The notes below the pieces were generated by a model. It saw only the letters and a list, made by a program, of their open reading frames with translations. It did not search any database and had not been told where the DNA came from. The translations under genes and the position numbers were made by a program. Source: Streptomyces lavendofoliae (GTDB lineage Bacteria; Actinomycetota; Actinomycetes; Streptomycetales; Streptomycetaceae). From it: a stretch of DNA of 64,000 nucleotides. Positions 24,794-34,001 of the stretch are shown here, piece after piece. Positions within the stretch are counted from its first letter, which is position 1. Every line of letters starts with the position of its first letter. Where the stretch lies: positions 1 through 64,000 of the forward strand of contig NZ_BMTP01000016.1 in the NCBI RefSeq assembly GCF_014649735.1, written 5' to 3'.

Positions 24794-26002
24794 ATGACCA
24801 GCACGCCCATGCGACGGACCACGGTGGCGGTGGCCGCCGTCCTGCTATCCGCGACGGCAGGCTGTGCCGGTGCGCCTGCCGAGCCGTCCGCCCCGGCCGA
24901 CCGGCCGCACCGGGCCGCCCTGCCCGCGCCCTCCTCGGCGGGCGGCGCCGCCGCCGCCGCCGCGCCGGAGCGCGGGTTCACCCTCGTGGCCACCGGCGAC
25001 GTCCTGCCGCACGCCTCGATCATCCGGCAGTCCCAGGCGGACGCCGGCGGCACCGGCTACGACTTCCGCCCCATGCTGGCGGGCGTCAAGCCCGTCATCT
25101 CCCGGGCCGACCTCGCCATCTGCCACATGGAGACGGTGTACGGCAAGGACGGCGGGCCCTACACCGGCTACCCGTCCTTCAAGTCGCCGCCCGAGGTGGC
25201 CACCGCGCTGGCGGCCACCGGCTACGACTCCTGCTCCACCGCCTCCAACCACACCCTGGACGACGGCGCCGACGGCCTCGGCCGCACCCTCGACGCCCTC
25301 GACAAAGTGGGCGTCCGCCACGCCGGCTCCGCCCGCACCGCCGCCGAGGCGGCCCGCCCCACCCTGCTCAAGGCCGGCGGCGCCACGGTGGCCCACCTGG
25401 CGTACACCTACGGCACCAACGGCATCCCGCTGCCCCGGGACCGGCCCTGGGCGGTCAACCTCATCGACGAGAACAAGATCCTCGCCGACGCGCGGGCGGC
25501 CCGCACGGCAGGCGCCGACGTCGTCGTGGTGAGCCTGCACTGGGGAACCGAGTGGCAGACCGCCCCCGACGAGCAGCAACTGGACCTCGGACGCGGCCTC
25601 ACCGCCGCGGCGACCGGCGGCCGCCCCGACATCGACCTGATCATCGGCACCCACGCCCATGTGCCGCAGGCCTACGAGAGGGTCAACGGCACCTGGATCG
25701 TCTACGGCATGGGCGACCAGATCGCCGGCGACATGATCAACTACAGCGGCGCCTTCGACCCGCGCGGCAACCAGGGCACGATCGGCCGCTTCACCTTCGC
25801 CCCGCCCGCCAGGTCCGGTGCCCGCTGGGAGGTGGCGAAGGCGGAGTTCCTGCCGCAGTGGTTCAACACCGGCACGGGCCGGGTGGTCGACCTGAACGCC
25901 GCGATCAGGGCGGGCGAGAACCTCACCGCCGTGCGCGACCGCATCCAGCAGGTCGCCCTCAGCCGGGGCGCCGCCGAGGACGGCCTGGTCATGGGCGGTT
26001 AG
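24794..26002 (+). CDS. CapA family lipoprotein
   Basis: A 402-residue exported protein of the CapA/PgsA family, associated with poly-gamma-glutamate capsule formation and possibly metallophosphatase-like. The lipobox TAGC gives lipidated Cys24; an Ala/Pro-rich linker follows to about 60. The catalytic-like fold shows ATGDVLPH, ICHMETV, STASNHTLDDG and VVSLHWGTEW then IIGTHAHVPQ, the usual metal-binding Asp, His and Asn residues. No PGA synthase genes adjoin, so the true substrate is unknown. Confidence 0.9.
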   Translation: MTSTPMRRTTVAVAAVLLSATAGCAGAPAEPSAPADRPHRAALPAPSSAGGAAAAAAPERGFTLVATGDVLPHASIIRQSQADAGGTGYDFRPMLAGVKPVISRADLAICHMETVYGKDGGPYTGYPSFKSPPEVATALAATGYDSCSTASNHTLDDGADGLGRTLDALDKVGVRHAGSARTAAEAARPTLLKAGGATVAHLAYTYGTNGIPLPRDRPWAVNLIDENKILADARAARTAGADVVVVSLHWGTEWQTAPDEQQLDLGRGLTAAATGGRPDIDLIIGTHAHVPQAYERVNGTWIVYGMGDQIAGDMINYSGAFDPRGNQGTIGRFTFAPPARSGARWEVAKAEFLPQWFNTGTGRVVDLNAAIRAGENLTAVRDRIQQVALSRGAAEDGLVMGG

Positions 26003-26085
26003 CGCCGGGCCGCCCCGCGCCCACCGCCCGCACGGTGCCGTCACGGCCCCCTGCGGGCGGCGGGCCCGCTCGCGGTCGTGGCGGC

Positions 26086-27534
26086 TCAGGGGCCGGGCGG
26101 GCCGCCCGCGCGCGTACGGTCCCGTGCCTCGGCCCGGGCCAGGTTGGACCTGCGGTACGAGTAGCCGAAGTACACGGCCAGGCCCAGCGCGAACCAGACG
26201 GCGAAGCGGGCCCACGTCTGCCACTGCAGGAACGTGATCAGCCAGAGGGAGAAGACCACGCCGATCGCCGGCACGAACGGCATCCCCGGCGTGCGGAATG
26301 TCCGCGGCAGCTCCGGGCGCCGGTAGCGCAGCACGATCACCGCGACGCACACCACCACGAACGCCAGCAGGATGCCGATGTTGGTCAGCTCGGCCGCCTC
26401 GCCGATCGGCAGGAACCCCGCGATGAGCGCCGACGCCACGCCGACGATCCACGTCACCCGGGTCGGGACGTGCCGCGTGGGGTGCGTCTTGGCGAACCAG
26501 TGGGGCAGCAGACCGTCCCGCGACATGGAGAACCACACACGGGTGACGCCCAGCATGAAGGTGAACATCACCGTGAGGATGCCGATGATCGCGCCCACCG
26601 CGATCACGTCCGCCAGCGCGTCCAGGCCCACCGACTTGAACGCGGTGGAGAACCCGCTCTCCGGGTCGACCTCCGTGTAGTTCTGCATACCGGTCAGGAC
26701 CAGGCACGCCAGCACGTACAGGACCATCGAGACGGCGAGGGAGTACAGGATCGCCTTCGGCATGTGCCGCTGCGCGTCCTTGGACTCCTCGGCCGCCGTC
26801 GACATCGCGTCGTACCCGAACACCGCGAAGAACACCGTCGCCGCACCGGTGAACGCGCCGCCCACCCCGTAGGGGAAGAAGGGGCTGTAGTTGTCGGAGG
26901 TGACGTGGAAGAAGCCCACCACGATCACCAGCAGCACCACCAGCACCTTCAGGATCACGACGACCGTCTCGAAGCGCGCCGCGTTCTTGATGCCCAGGGT
27001 GAGCAGGTAGGCGATCAGCAGGCACAGCACCGCCGCGAACAGGTCGATCCGGTGGCCCTCGCCGGTCCCCGGCGCCCCCAGCATCCAGGCGGGCAGTTCG
27101 GCACCGAACTCGCCGAGGAGGAAGTTGAAGTAGCCGGAGATGCCGATGGCGACGACGGCGACGATCGCCGTGTACTCCAGCAGCAGGTCCCAGCCGATCA
27201 GCCAGCCCACCAGTTCGCCGAGCACCGCGTACCCGTACGTGTAGGCCGACCCGGCCTTCGGGATCAGACCGGCGAACTCGGCGTAGCTGAAGGCGGCGGC
27301 GGCGCTGGCGATGCCGGCGATCAGGAACGAGACGAGCACGGCGGGACCGGCGGTGCCGTTGGCGACCGTACCGGCCAGGGTGAAGATGCCCGCGCCGATG
27401 ATGCCGCCGACACCGATGGCCGTCAGCTGCCACAGCCCCAGCGTCCGGGTGAGGCGTTCCTCCTCGGGGCCCTCGTCGATCAGTGCGATGGGTTTGCGGC
27501 GCAGAATTCCCTGCCCCGCGCGGATCCGGGCCAT
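26086..27534 (-). CDS. APC-family amino acid permease
   Basis: A 482-residue transporter with about 12 membrane helices, similar to the YfnA/cationic amino acid transporter group. Helix 1 carries IGVGGIIGAGIFTLAG, the substrate-binding glycine motif; VFFAVFGYDAMSTAAEES is the helix 6 region. Substrate specificity cannot be read from sequence. The ATG at 27534 is chosen because the upstream frame lacks transporter features. It appears monocistronic and divergent from the deacetylase gene. Confidence 0.92.
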   Translation of the reverse strand: MARIRAGQGILRRKPIALIDEGPEEERLTRTLGLWQLTAIGVGGIIGAGIFTLAGTVANGTAGPAVLVSFLIAGIASAAAAFSYAEFAGLIPKAGSAYTYGYAVLGELVGWLIGWDLLLEYTAIVAVVAIGISGYFNFLLGEFGAELPAWMLGAPGTGEGHRIDLFAAVLCLLIAYLLTLGIKNAARFETVVVILKVLVVLLVIVVGFFHVTSDNYSPFFPYGVGGAFTGAATVFFAVFGYDAMSTAAEESKDAQRHMPKAILYSLAVSMVLYVLACLVLTGMQNYTEVDPESGFSTAFKSVGLDALADVIAVGAIIGILTVMFTFMLGVTRVWFSMSRDGLLPHWFAKTHPTRHVPTRVTWIVGVASALIAGFLPIGEAAELTNIGILLAFVVVCVAVIVLRYRRPELPRTFRTPGMPFVPAIGVVFSLWLITFLQWQTWARFAVWFALGLAVYFGYSYRRSNLARAEARDRTRAGGPPGP

Positions 27535-27730
27535 GAGCGTCACCTCTTCGCGAACGGCATCGGCTGACGGCGGATCATGATGGCCCACCCCGGGACCCGG
27601 GGGAAGACGACACACACCACCCGGTGCCACTGTTCGCCGCCCGGCGGTCCGCTGGTCCCATCGGGTGCATTCGGCCGCCCGGACGGTGTGGGTCAGGGGC
27701 GCGGGGCATCCGCCATGCGAGTTATCGGTC

Positions 27731-28636
27731 ATGAGAACCGATCAAATGCACAACGGTCGGCGGATGGTGCTGCGCATCGCCGCCGCACTCGGGGCCACCA
27801 CGACGTTCGGACTCTTCGCCCTGGAGCGGACGGGAAGCCCTCCCGGCCCCTCCGGCCCTCCCGGCTCCGCCCGGTCCCCCGTCCCCTCCCGGCGTCCCGC
27901 CCCCGCCGCCGTCGCGCCGGGCGCCGCCGGTCCCCAGGCGGGCGGTGCCCAGGCGGGCCCCCGTCTGGCCCCGTCCTCGTACCGGCTCCAGCCGATGACC
28001 GCGTACGCGCCGCCCCGCCACCGGCGCGCCCTGCCCCCCGTACGGCAGCGGCCCTTCCTGCGCGTGTCCGGCGCCGGCCGGTCGATGGTCCTCTCCTTCG
28101 ACGACGGGCCCGACCCCCGGTACACGCCCGCCATCCTCCGCACCCTGCGCAGATACGACGTGCGCGCCATGTTCTTCGTCTGCGGCGAGATGGCGGCCGT
28201 GAACCAGGACCTCCTGCGCGAGATGGCCGACGACGGGCACGTGGTGGGCAACCACTCCTGGTCGCACCCGCTGATCCCGAGTCTCCGCCCCTCCCGCATC
28301 CGTGACGAGCTGGGCAGCACCAGCGACCTCATCGAGCGCACCCTCGGCTCACCGCCGCTGTGGTACCGCGCCCCCTACGGCGCCTGGAACCGGCACTCCT
28401 TCGAGATCGGCGCCGAACTGGGCATGGAGCCGCTCGCCTGGACGGTGGACACCCTCGACTGGAAGGAGCCCGGCACCGGCCCGATCGTGCGCCGCGTCCT
28501 GGACGGCGCCGGGCCGGGCGTCGTCGTGCTCTCCCACGACGCGGGCGGCGACCGCTCCCAGAGCGTCGCCGCCCTGCGCACCTACCTGCCGGAACTGCTG
28601 GCCGCGGGCTACCACCTCACCGTGCCGCGCCGGTGA
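27731..28636 (+). CDS. Exported polysaccharide deacetylase
   Basis: A 301-residue carbohydrate esterase family 4 protein. An N-terminal signal or anchor helix (about 12-30) is followed by a Pro/Ala-rich linker to about 90 and a NodB domain (about 115-300). Catalytic motifs are complete: SFDDGPDP (base and metal Asp), NHSWSHP (metal His), RAPYG, and LSHDAGG. It would remove acetyl groups from peptidoglycan or a capsule polymer at the cell surface. Start choice among ATG 27731, 27746 and 27764 is unsure, as none has a strong ribosome site. Confidence 0.9.
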   Translation: MRTDQMHNGRRMVLRIAAALGATTTFGLFALERTGSPPGPSGPPGSARSPVPSRRPAPAAVAPGAAGPQAGGAQAGPRLAPSSYRLQPMTAYAPPRHRRALPPVRQRPFLRVSGAGRSMVLSFDDGPDPRYTPAILRTLRRYDVRAMFFVCGEMAAVNQDLLREMADDGHVVGNHSWSHPLIPSLRPSRIRDELGSTSDLIERTLGSPPLWYRAPYGAWNRHSFEIGAELGMEPLAWTVDTLDWKEPGTGPIVRRVLDGAGPGVVVLSHDAGGDRSQSVAALRTYLPELLAAGYHLTVPRR

Positions 28637-28697
28637 GGCGCCCACGCCGGGCGGCACCCGCCGGGCGGGCCGAGCCGGTTCCGGGCGGCCGGCCCGC

Positions 28698-29360
28698 TCA
28701 GCGGGTCGCCACCAGCCGGGCGAAGGCGACCACGTTGCCGTCGTAGCCGTGGGCCTTGGAGTAGCCACCACCACAGGTGATCACGCGGAGCTCCGGGTGC
28801 CCGGTGTCGCCGTAGACGCGCACCCCCGGGAAGTCCTCCTTGGAGAAGACCTCGATGCCGTACACCTCGAAGACCGCCACCCGCCCGTCGAACCGCGTCA
28901 CCTCCACGCGGGCCCCCCTCTTGAGCGAGCCCAGCCCGTAGAACACCGCCGGTCCGGCCTCGTTGTCGACATGGCCGACGATCACCGACGTACCGCGCTG
29001 ACCGGGGGAGATGCCGTTCTGGTACCAGCCGGCCATGTTGGGGTCCTGGGCGGGCGGCGCCTCGACCCAGCCGGCCCGGTCCAGTCCGACGTCCATGATC
29101 GGCGCGTCGACGTCGATCGACTCGATCCGGATCCGGGAAGCGGGGGCGTACGCGAGGGGCCGCAGCCCTACGGGCGCGACCGGCACCGCGCCCGCGCGGC
29201 GGTTCTCCGAGACGGCGGCGGGGGCCGGCTGGGGCGGGCCGGGCCGGGTGTCGACGCCGTTCCGCATCATCGCGAGACCGGTGAGCATGACGAGGGCCAG
29301 CGCTCCCCACGGCGAGCGTCTCCTCGTCTCGAAGCCACTGTGGTCCAGGCCCCTGCCCAT
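28698..29360 (-). CDS. Class F sortase
   Basis: A 220-residue membrane-anchored transpeptidase. One N-terminal membrane helix (about 17-34) is followed by a Pro-rich linker and the sortase barrel. The catalytic triad is His130 in IVGHVDN, Cys196 in VITCGGGY and Arg215 in AFARL. Sortases cut a sorting motif and attach the protein to the wall precursor. AAGGGAGA precedes the ATG. Two related surface proteins (29683-30168 and 30273-30842) lie immediately beyond and are its likely substrates. Confidence 0.93.
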   Translation of the reverse strand: MGRGLDHSGFETRRRSPWGALALVMLTGLAMMRNGVDTRPGPPQPAPAAVSENRRAGAVPVAPVGLRPLAYAPASRIRIESIDVDAPIMDVGLDRAGWVEAPPAQDPNMAGWYQNGISPGQRGTSVIVGHVDNEAGPAVFYGLGSLKRGARVEVTRFDGRVAVFEVYGIEVFSKEDFPGVRVYGDTGHPELRVITCGGGYSKAHGYDGNVVAFARLVATR

Positions 29361-29682
29361 GCTTCTCCCTTCGCGGCGTAGTAGCACGCTAAGTGCGCCG
29401 CACGGCACCGGCGATCAGGAGAGGGGCGAACGGGTGGCGGGCGCCAGAGGGGATGACCCATCCGTGTCATCGTCGCGCGAATCGTCCCTCGGCCGCCCTG
29501 ACGGTCCGTGACCTGCGACTCCGTCAGATACGCGGCCACCGCACCGGCGTGTCGGCTCACCGGGGTGGACGAACTCCGAAATGCGCTAAGCACACCGGCT
29601 TGTGAAGGTTCGTCGTGGAAGGCGTACTCGTCGAATCCTCCCGGAGCGCCGCTTCGGGGCGTCTTCCACTGGAGGTTCAACG
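29361..29682. other. Intergenic region, 322 bp
   Basis: Divergent spacer between the sortase and surface protein genes. It is slightly less GC-rich than the genes and contains no supported coding sequence. Promoters for both flanking genes must lie here but no -35/-10 pair stood out. Confidence 0.4.
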
Positions 29683-30168
29683 ATGCGTGCTTCACGCGCT
29701 CTCGCGGTGGCCGCCACCGCCGGCGCGGCCATCGGGCTCTGCGCCCCCGTGGCCCTCGCCAACAACGGTCCCACCAACGTCACGGTCTCCCCGACCCGGG
29801 TGCACCAGGGAGGCCAGCTCGCGGTCAGCGCCATGGGATGCGGCCACGGCGGCACGGTCACGTCCAACGCGTTCCCCAAGACGGCCCTCACCGTCAACCC
29901 CTCCGGGCACTCGGCCGCCACGCCCCGGATCTACGACCACGCCACGCCGGGGCAGTACAACCTGGCCGTCAAGTGCAGTGACCACTCGATGGTGGTCACC
30001 AGGACCTTCACGGTCGTCCGCGGCCGTGGCTCCCAGGGCGGTCTCGGCGGTTCGATGGCGCCGAGCTCCACCGAGATGGCCATCGGCGGCACCCTGGTCG
30101 CCACCGCGGCCGTCGGCGGCGGGCTGTTCATCAGCCGCCGTCGCCGTTTGAGCGGCGGAAAGGTCTGA
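29683..30168 (+). CDS. Exported surface protein with C-terminal membrane tail
   Basis: A 161-residue protein. Signal peptide residues 1-26 (cut near VALA-NNG); a small beta-rich domain with two cysteines (MGCGHG and VKCSDH); then GGLGGSM, a hydrophobic helix (about 130-150) and RRRR. This is the layout of a sortase substrate, but no LPXTG or LAXTG motif precedes the helix. GGAGG at 29671-29675 fixes the ATG. It is paralogous to the convergent gene at 30273-30842 and next to a class F sortase. Confidence 0.85.
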   Translation: MRASRALAVAATAGAAIGLCAPVALANNGPTNVTVSPTRVHQGGQLAVSAMGCGHGGTVTSNAFPKTALTVNPSGHSAATPRIYDHATPGQYNLAVKCSDHSMVVTRTFTVVRGRGSQGGLGGSMAPSSTEMAIGGTLVATAAVGGGLFISRRRRLSGGKV

Positions 30169-30193
30169 CCGGCCGAACCTCCCGGTCGGCCGG
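30169..30193 (+). terminator. Stem-loop after surface protein gene
   Basis: CCGGCCGA (30169-30176) and TCGGCCGG (30186-30193) form an 8-bp GC stem with a 9-nt loop immediately after the stop codon at 30168. Confidence 0.55.
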
Positions 30194-30195
30194 AT

Positions 30196-30245
30196 ACGCC
30201 CGTCGCCCCGAGTCCTGGTCGGTCAGGACTCGGGGCGACGGGCGT
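30196..30245. terminator. Perfect 22-bp bidirectional hairpin
   Basis: A left arm (30196-30217) and right arm (30224-30245) pair without mismatch over 22 bp, leaving a 6-nt GTCGGT loop. It lies between two convergent surface protein genes and can serve as terminator for both strands. No U-tract follows, as is usual in streptomycetes. Confidence 0.85.
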
Positions 30246-30272
30246 GCGGGGGAGGGGCGCCCCGGGGGCCGG

Positions 30273-30842
30273 TCAGTGGCGCCGGCCCTCGGCGCGGCGG
30301 CGCAGCATGAAGATGACGGCGGTGGCCGCCGCCACGACCAGGCCGGTCCCGGCGGCGAGCTGGCCGGCGTTCAGGCCGCCGATGCTGCCGCCCACACCGC
30401 CCCGGACACCCTGGCTGGGCGCCGTGGTGGTCACCGTCCGCGTCGTCGTCACCGTCGGCACGGCGGTCGAGCTGGTGGTCGGGGTACTGGTCGGGGAACT
30501 GGTGGCCGGTGGGATCCTGAGGTCGGCCGTGCCCGGCGCACCACCCGCGCACGTGAACGACACCGTGTAGACGGCGCCGCGCCTGGCGTCCCAGTCCACG
30601 GTGGCCGTCGCCGACCGGCCGGCCGGGATGGTCACCGTGTCGAAGACGCCCGAGGAGGCCATCGCGGTGCCGGAGCAACCGGGGGCCGTGAGCACCACCC
30701 TGCCCCCCGGCTGGACGGCCGAGGGGCTGATGGCGAAGTCGCCGGGGGCGAACCTGCCGGAAGCCACCGCCGGGGCGGGAGCGGTCAGGGCGAGAGCGGC
30801 CGCTCCGAGGAGAGCGGCGGAGGCGGCACCTATCGCGCGCAT
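30273..30842 (-). CDS. Exported surface protein, paralogue with Thr-rich stalk
   Basis: A 189-residue protein. Signal peptide to about residue 28 (AVAS); N-terminal beta domain with FAISPSAVQPGGRVVL and two cysteines (PGCSG, FTCAG); a Ser/Thr/Pro stalk (about 112-145); then RGGVGGSIGG, a membrane helix (about 160-180) and LRRRA. Domain layout and the GG-x-GGS motif match the convergent neighbour. The ATG at 30842 has GGAGG at 7-nt spacing; a TTG two codons upstream is less likely. A probable partner of the nearby class F sortase. Confidence 0.85.
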   Translation of the reverse strand: MRAIGAASAALLGAAALALTAPAPAVASGRFAPGDFAISPSAVQPGGRVVLTAPGCSGTAMASSGVFDTVTIPAGRSATATVDWDARRGAVYTVSFTCAGGAPGTADLRIPPATSSPTSTPTTSSTAVPTVTTTRTVTTTAPSQGVRGGVGGSIGGLNAGQLAAGTGLVVAAATAVIFMLRRRAEGRRH

Positions 30843-31010
30843 CGTCAATCCTCCGGGTCCCGAGGGGCAGCTGCGGAAGGGATATCCACAAAGCGTCTGA
30901 TATGCACCTCGATGCCGGAAACGCTAGGAGCGCTTTATCACAACCGCGATCCCAGACGGGCGAATGGGGCACCGAGGTCCCCCGGACGGCGGACGGGAAT
31001 ACCGCATCCG

Positions 31011-31784
31011 TCAGCCCCCGAGGCCCTCGACATGGGGGAAGAGATGGTGGAAGGGCTCCGGGGTCGCGGAGATACCGTTGCCGAACGGCGCGTCCAGGGC
31101 CCAGATGAGGAACAGCAGAAAGGCGATCAGCGCGCTGAAGAGGCCGGCCAGCAGCAGTTCGCGGAACGTCCGCCTGATCTGGAGCGTGAAGATCAGACCC
31201 ACCGTGATCAGGGCGCCGGTGATCAGCCCGAACCAGACCACCCCCGGCATGGTGGCCCCCGCGTTCTCGGCCCGGGCGCTGCGCGCGTCGTCGGCGACCG
31301 CCACCTGGTCCACCATCGGCTGGTACGCGTCGCCCTCGTGGGCGTCGGCCGGCCGGTAGTCGGAGACACTGCGGCGCAGCCGGTCCAGCAGCTCGGTGCC
31401 CTCGTCGGTCAGCTCGCCCCGGTCGGCCATGGACCGCCACTCGTCGTCGACGACGTGCGCGACGTACGCGTCCACGTCGGCGCGGATGCGCGCCCGGACG
31501 TCCGCGGGCCAGACCTCGGCCCTGGCGGACACCTCGTGCAGCGCCTGGGCTTCCTGGCGGACGCTCTCCTGGGCGGCACTGCGGCCCTCCCACACACCGG
31601 CGATCGCCAGGCCGAGCACGATGGCGTACACCACGCCGATCATCATCGTCATGTACTCGATGACGTCGGGGGTCTCGGAGGGGTCGTCGTCGTCGCCGAG
31701 CCGGCGGTTGTTGATGACGACGATGGTCAGGACGACCGCGCAGGCGGCGGCCATCGCGATGGACAGGACGAGCCATTCGGACAA
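31011..31784 (-). CDS. DUF4239-like integral membrane protein
   Basis: A 257-residue protein with two N-terminal helices (about 3-22 and 43-63), a soluble middle domain of about 110 residues and two C-terminal helices (about 180-202 and 209-230). This is the bestrophin-like DUF4239 topology. Function is unproven; a channel role is sometimes proposed for the superfamily. The start is TTG at 31784, preceded by GGAG at 10 nt; no ATG or GTG lies before the first helix. It follows the proline-rich wall protein gene by 100 bp on the same strand. Confidence 0.8.
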   Translation of the reverse strand: MSEWLVLSIAMAAACAVVLTIVVINNRRLGDDDDPSETPDVIEYMTMMIGVVYAIVLGLAIAGVWEGRSAAQESVRQEAQALHEVSARAEVWPADVRARIRADVDAYVAHVVDDEWRSMADRGELTDEGTELLDRLRRSVSDYRPADAHEGDAYQPMVDQVAVADDARSARAENAGATMPGVVWFGLITGALITVGLIFTLQIRRTFRELLLAGLFSALIAFLLFLIWALDAPFGNGISATPEPFHHLFPHVEGLGG

Positions 31785-31884
31785 GGTGGGCTCCGGGCGG
31801 GCTATTCCGACGGGGGTGTCCGGCGGGTGTCTGGTGGGTGGTGGTCCGGCGGGAGGGGCGGCTGGAGGGGCGGGCCGGGGGCCG

Positions 31885-32499
31885 CTAGCGGGACGAGCGG
31901 GGGCGCAGGATGGCGGCGCCGAACACCGCGGGGGCCATGATCAGCAGCATCACGGTCACGGTGGTCGGGCCACCCGCCCGTTCGGCACGCTGCGCCCGCC
32001 GGTAGGCGGGCAGCGGTACGGGGGGAGGCGGGGACGGGCGGGGGCGCAGCGACGGACCGGGGGCCGGGGGCGGGGCGGTGGCCGGCGGGGGCGGCCCGCT
32101 CGGACCGGGCCGCGGACCCGGCCCCGGCCGCGCGCCGGCAACCGGCGGCGGGGCCGGGGCCTGGGCGGGCGGTCTCGCCGACGCGGGCGGTGGCTGCGGC
32201 GGGGCCTGCCCCGGTGGCGGCGGCGGTGGCGGCGGGGCCGGGGACGGCGGGTGGGGCTGCGGCGGGGGAGGAGGTTCAGGCGTGGGCGTGGGCGTGGGCG
32301 GCTGGGGCCGGGGCGGCGTCGGGCTCGGCGAGCAGGTGTCGTCGCCGGCGCCGGCGACCACCGGCGCGGAGGTACCCGGTCCGACGTGGGCGACGGCGCA
32401 GCTGTCGGCCGCCGCGGGCAGCGGGGCGGTCAGCAGCCAGCCGAGGGCGGCGATCGCCAGGAGCCGGGCGGTAGGGGTTCCGTACACGCGCAAGAGCAT
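31885..32499 (-). CDS. Exported proline-rich wall-spanning protein
   Basis: A 204-residue protein: signal peptide (cut near PAAADS, residue 32), a short segment with two cysteines (DSCAVAH, DDTC), about 110 residues of almost continuous Pro-rich sequence (PTPTPEP, PPPPP, PGPGPRPGP), then a C-terminal membrane helix (about 180-197) and RPRSSR. It should span the wall like a rod anchored in the membrane. Low complexity prevents family assignment. Probably co-transcribed with the DUF4239 gene. Confidence 0.75.
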   Translation of the reverse strand: MLLRVYGTPTARLLAIAALGWLLTAPLPAAADSCAVAHVGPGTSAPVVAGAGDDTCSPSPTPPRPQPPTPTPTPEPPPPPQPHPPSPAPPPPPPPPGQAPPQPPPASARPPAQAPAPPPVAGARPGPGPRPGPSGPPPPATAPPPAPGPSLRPRPSPPPPVPLPAYRRAQRAERAGGPTTVTVMLLIMAPAVFGAAILRPRSSR

Positions 32500-32693
32500 G
32501 ATCGTTCAACGGTCCGGGCGCGTCCCGAAGCATCGCAATTCCCCAAATGGAGGGGTTTTCGGCCTCCTGCCGTTACCAACGGCCGGGAACTTTCTCGCGG
32601 CGTGTTGAACGCGCGCCGCCCTCCCACCCGTACATAGGGCCATGAACGGCGCACCTGGCGTCGCCAAACTATCTCGATATCACGGGAGTTGAC

Positions 32694-33728
32694 ATGAAGA
32701 CCTGGCGGAACGCCTCGCTCGCGCTGTCCGCGGCGGCCGTGCTCGCGCTGACGACGGCGTGCGGTCAGGAAACGGGTGCCCAGGCCCCCGCCGGATCGGT
32801 CGGCGCCGCCGCACCGGCGGGGGCCCCCGCCGAGAACGGCGCCGGTTACGGCTCGGGCGCCGGCTACGGCTCCGGTGCCGGTTCCGGAGGGCAGGGGGCG
32901 GCCGCCGAGCCGGCCGGCCAGCTCGCCGTCTGGGACAGCAAGGAACTCGGCGAGGTCGTCACCGACAGCGAGGGCCTCACGCTGTACCGCTTCGACAAGG
33001 ACACGCCGAACCCGCCCAAGTCCGCCTGCGAGGGCGACTGCGCGAAGACCTGGCCCGTGGTGGCCGCCGAGGGTGCCAAGCCCCCGGCCGGGGTGGACGC
33101 CTCCCTGATGGGCGAAGTCACCCGGGCCGACGGCACCCGTCAACTCACCATCGACGGCTGGCCGATGTACCGGTACGCCAAGGACGCCAAGCCGGGCGAC
33201 GTCAAGGGCCAGGGTGTGGGCGGCACCTGGTTCGCGGCCGCCCCCGACGGCAAGAAGGCGGCCCTGTCCGGCGGCGGCGACGAGGGGGCCGCCGAGGACG
33301 AGGGCACCGGTGACGAGGGGGCGGCCGAGGAGCAGGGCGGCGAGGGCGGGGGCGCGCCGGCCGACCCGGCGGGCCTGTCCGTCCGGAAGGACCCCAAGCT
33401 CGGCGAGATCGTGGTGGACGGCAACGGCATGACGGTCTACCGGTTCGAGAAGGACTCGGCGTGGCCCATGAAGACCGCCTGCACCGGCGCGTGCCTGGAG
33501 AAGTGGCCGGTCGTCGCACCCGTCGAGAAGAACGACACCGAGGGCGTGTCCCTCAAGGGCTTCGTCACCTTCGACCGCCCCGACGGCATCAAGCAGCAGA
33601 CCATCGACTGCTGGCCGCTCTACACCTTCGCGGGCGACAAGAAGCCCGGTGACACCAACGGCCAGGGCGTCGGCGGAACCTGGTACGCCGTCTCGCCGGC
33701 CGGAAAGATGGTCGGGGCGTCCAAGTAG
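32694..33728 (+). CDS. SCO0930-family lipoprotein with duplicated Yx(FWY)xxD repeat domains
   Basis: A 344-residue lipoprotein. Lipobox LTTAC gives Cys23; a Gly/Ala/Tyr linker follows. Two copies of the secreted-repeat domain (about 80-185 and 225-340) each have the signature LYRFDKDT / VYRFEKDS, a CxGxC pair and a WPVV block, then G-QGVGGTW. An acidic Gly/Glu linker separates them. The family is named from S. coelicolor SCO0930; biochemical role is unknown, possibly redox or ligand binding at the envelope. GGGAG precedes the ATG. Confidence 0.9.
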   Translation: MKTWRNASLALSAAAVLALTTACGQETGAQAPAGSVGAAAPAGAPAENGAGYGSGAGYGSGAGSGGQGAAAEPAGQLAVWDSKELGEVVTDSEGLTLYRFDKDTPNPPKSACEGDCAKTWPVVAAEGAKPPAGVDASLMGEVTRADGTRQLTIDGWPMYRYAKDAKPGDVKGQGVGGTWFAAAPDGKKAALSGGGDEGAAEDEGTGDEGAAEEQGGEGGGAPADPAGLSVRKDPKLGEIVVDGNGMTVYRFEKDSAWPMKTACTGACLEKWPVVAPVEKNDTEGVSLKGFVTFDRPDGIKQQTIDCWPLYTFAGDKKPGDTNGQGVGGTWYAVSPAGKMVGASK

Positions 33729-34001
33729 CGTCCCCGCGCACGTCCCGATCCCGGGTCCGGGCCGGCCGGCCCGGACCCCCGCGCCGGCCCGCCGCCACAC
33801 GCCCCCCCCGCGTGCGCGGCGGGCCGGTCGTACGGGGTGGGAGAACCCGCACGTGCCGGGGTACGGTGACCGGGACGTGTGACCAAGAACGGATCGCTAA
33901 TTTCCGTTTCCCCTCGCTCTCCAGGCGGGCGATCAGTAGCCTCGGCTCGAACACCGGCCAGGAACATGGCCGCATACCGTGGCGACTTGTTGGAGACATC
34001 G

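Noticed and set aside
32078..32608. Plus-strand Gly-rich frame opposite the proline-rich wall protein
   Set aside because: It is the antisense of Pro codons (CCN read as NGG/GGN), lacks a ribosome site, and the minus strand shows a clear signal peptide and membrane tail.
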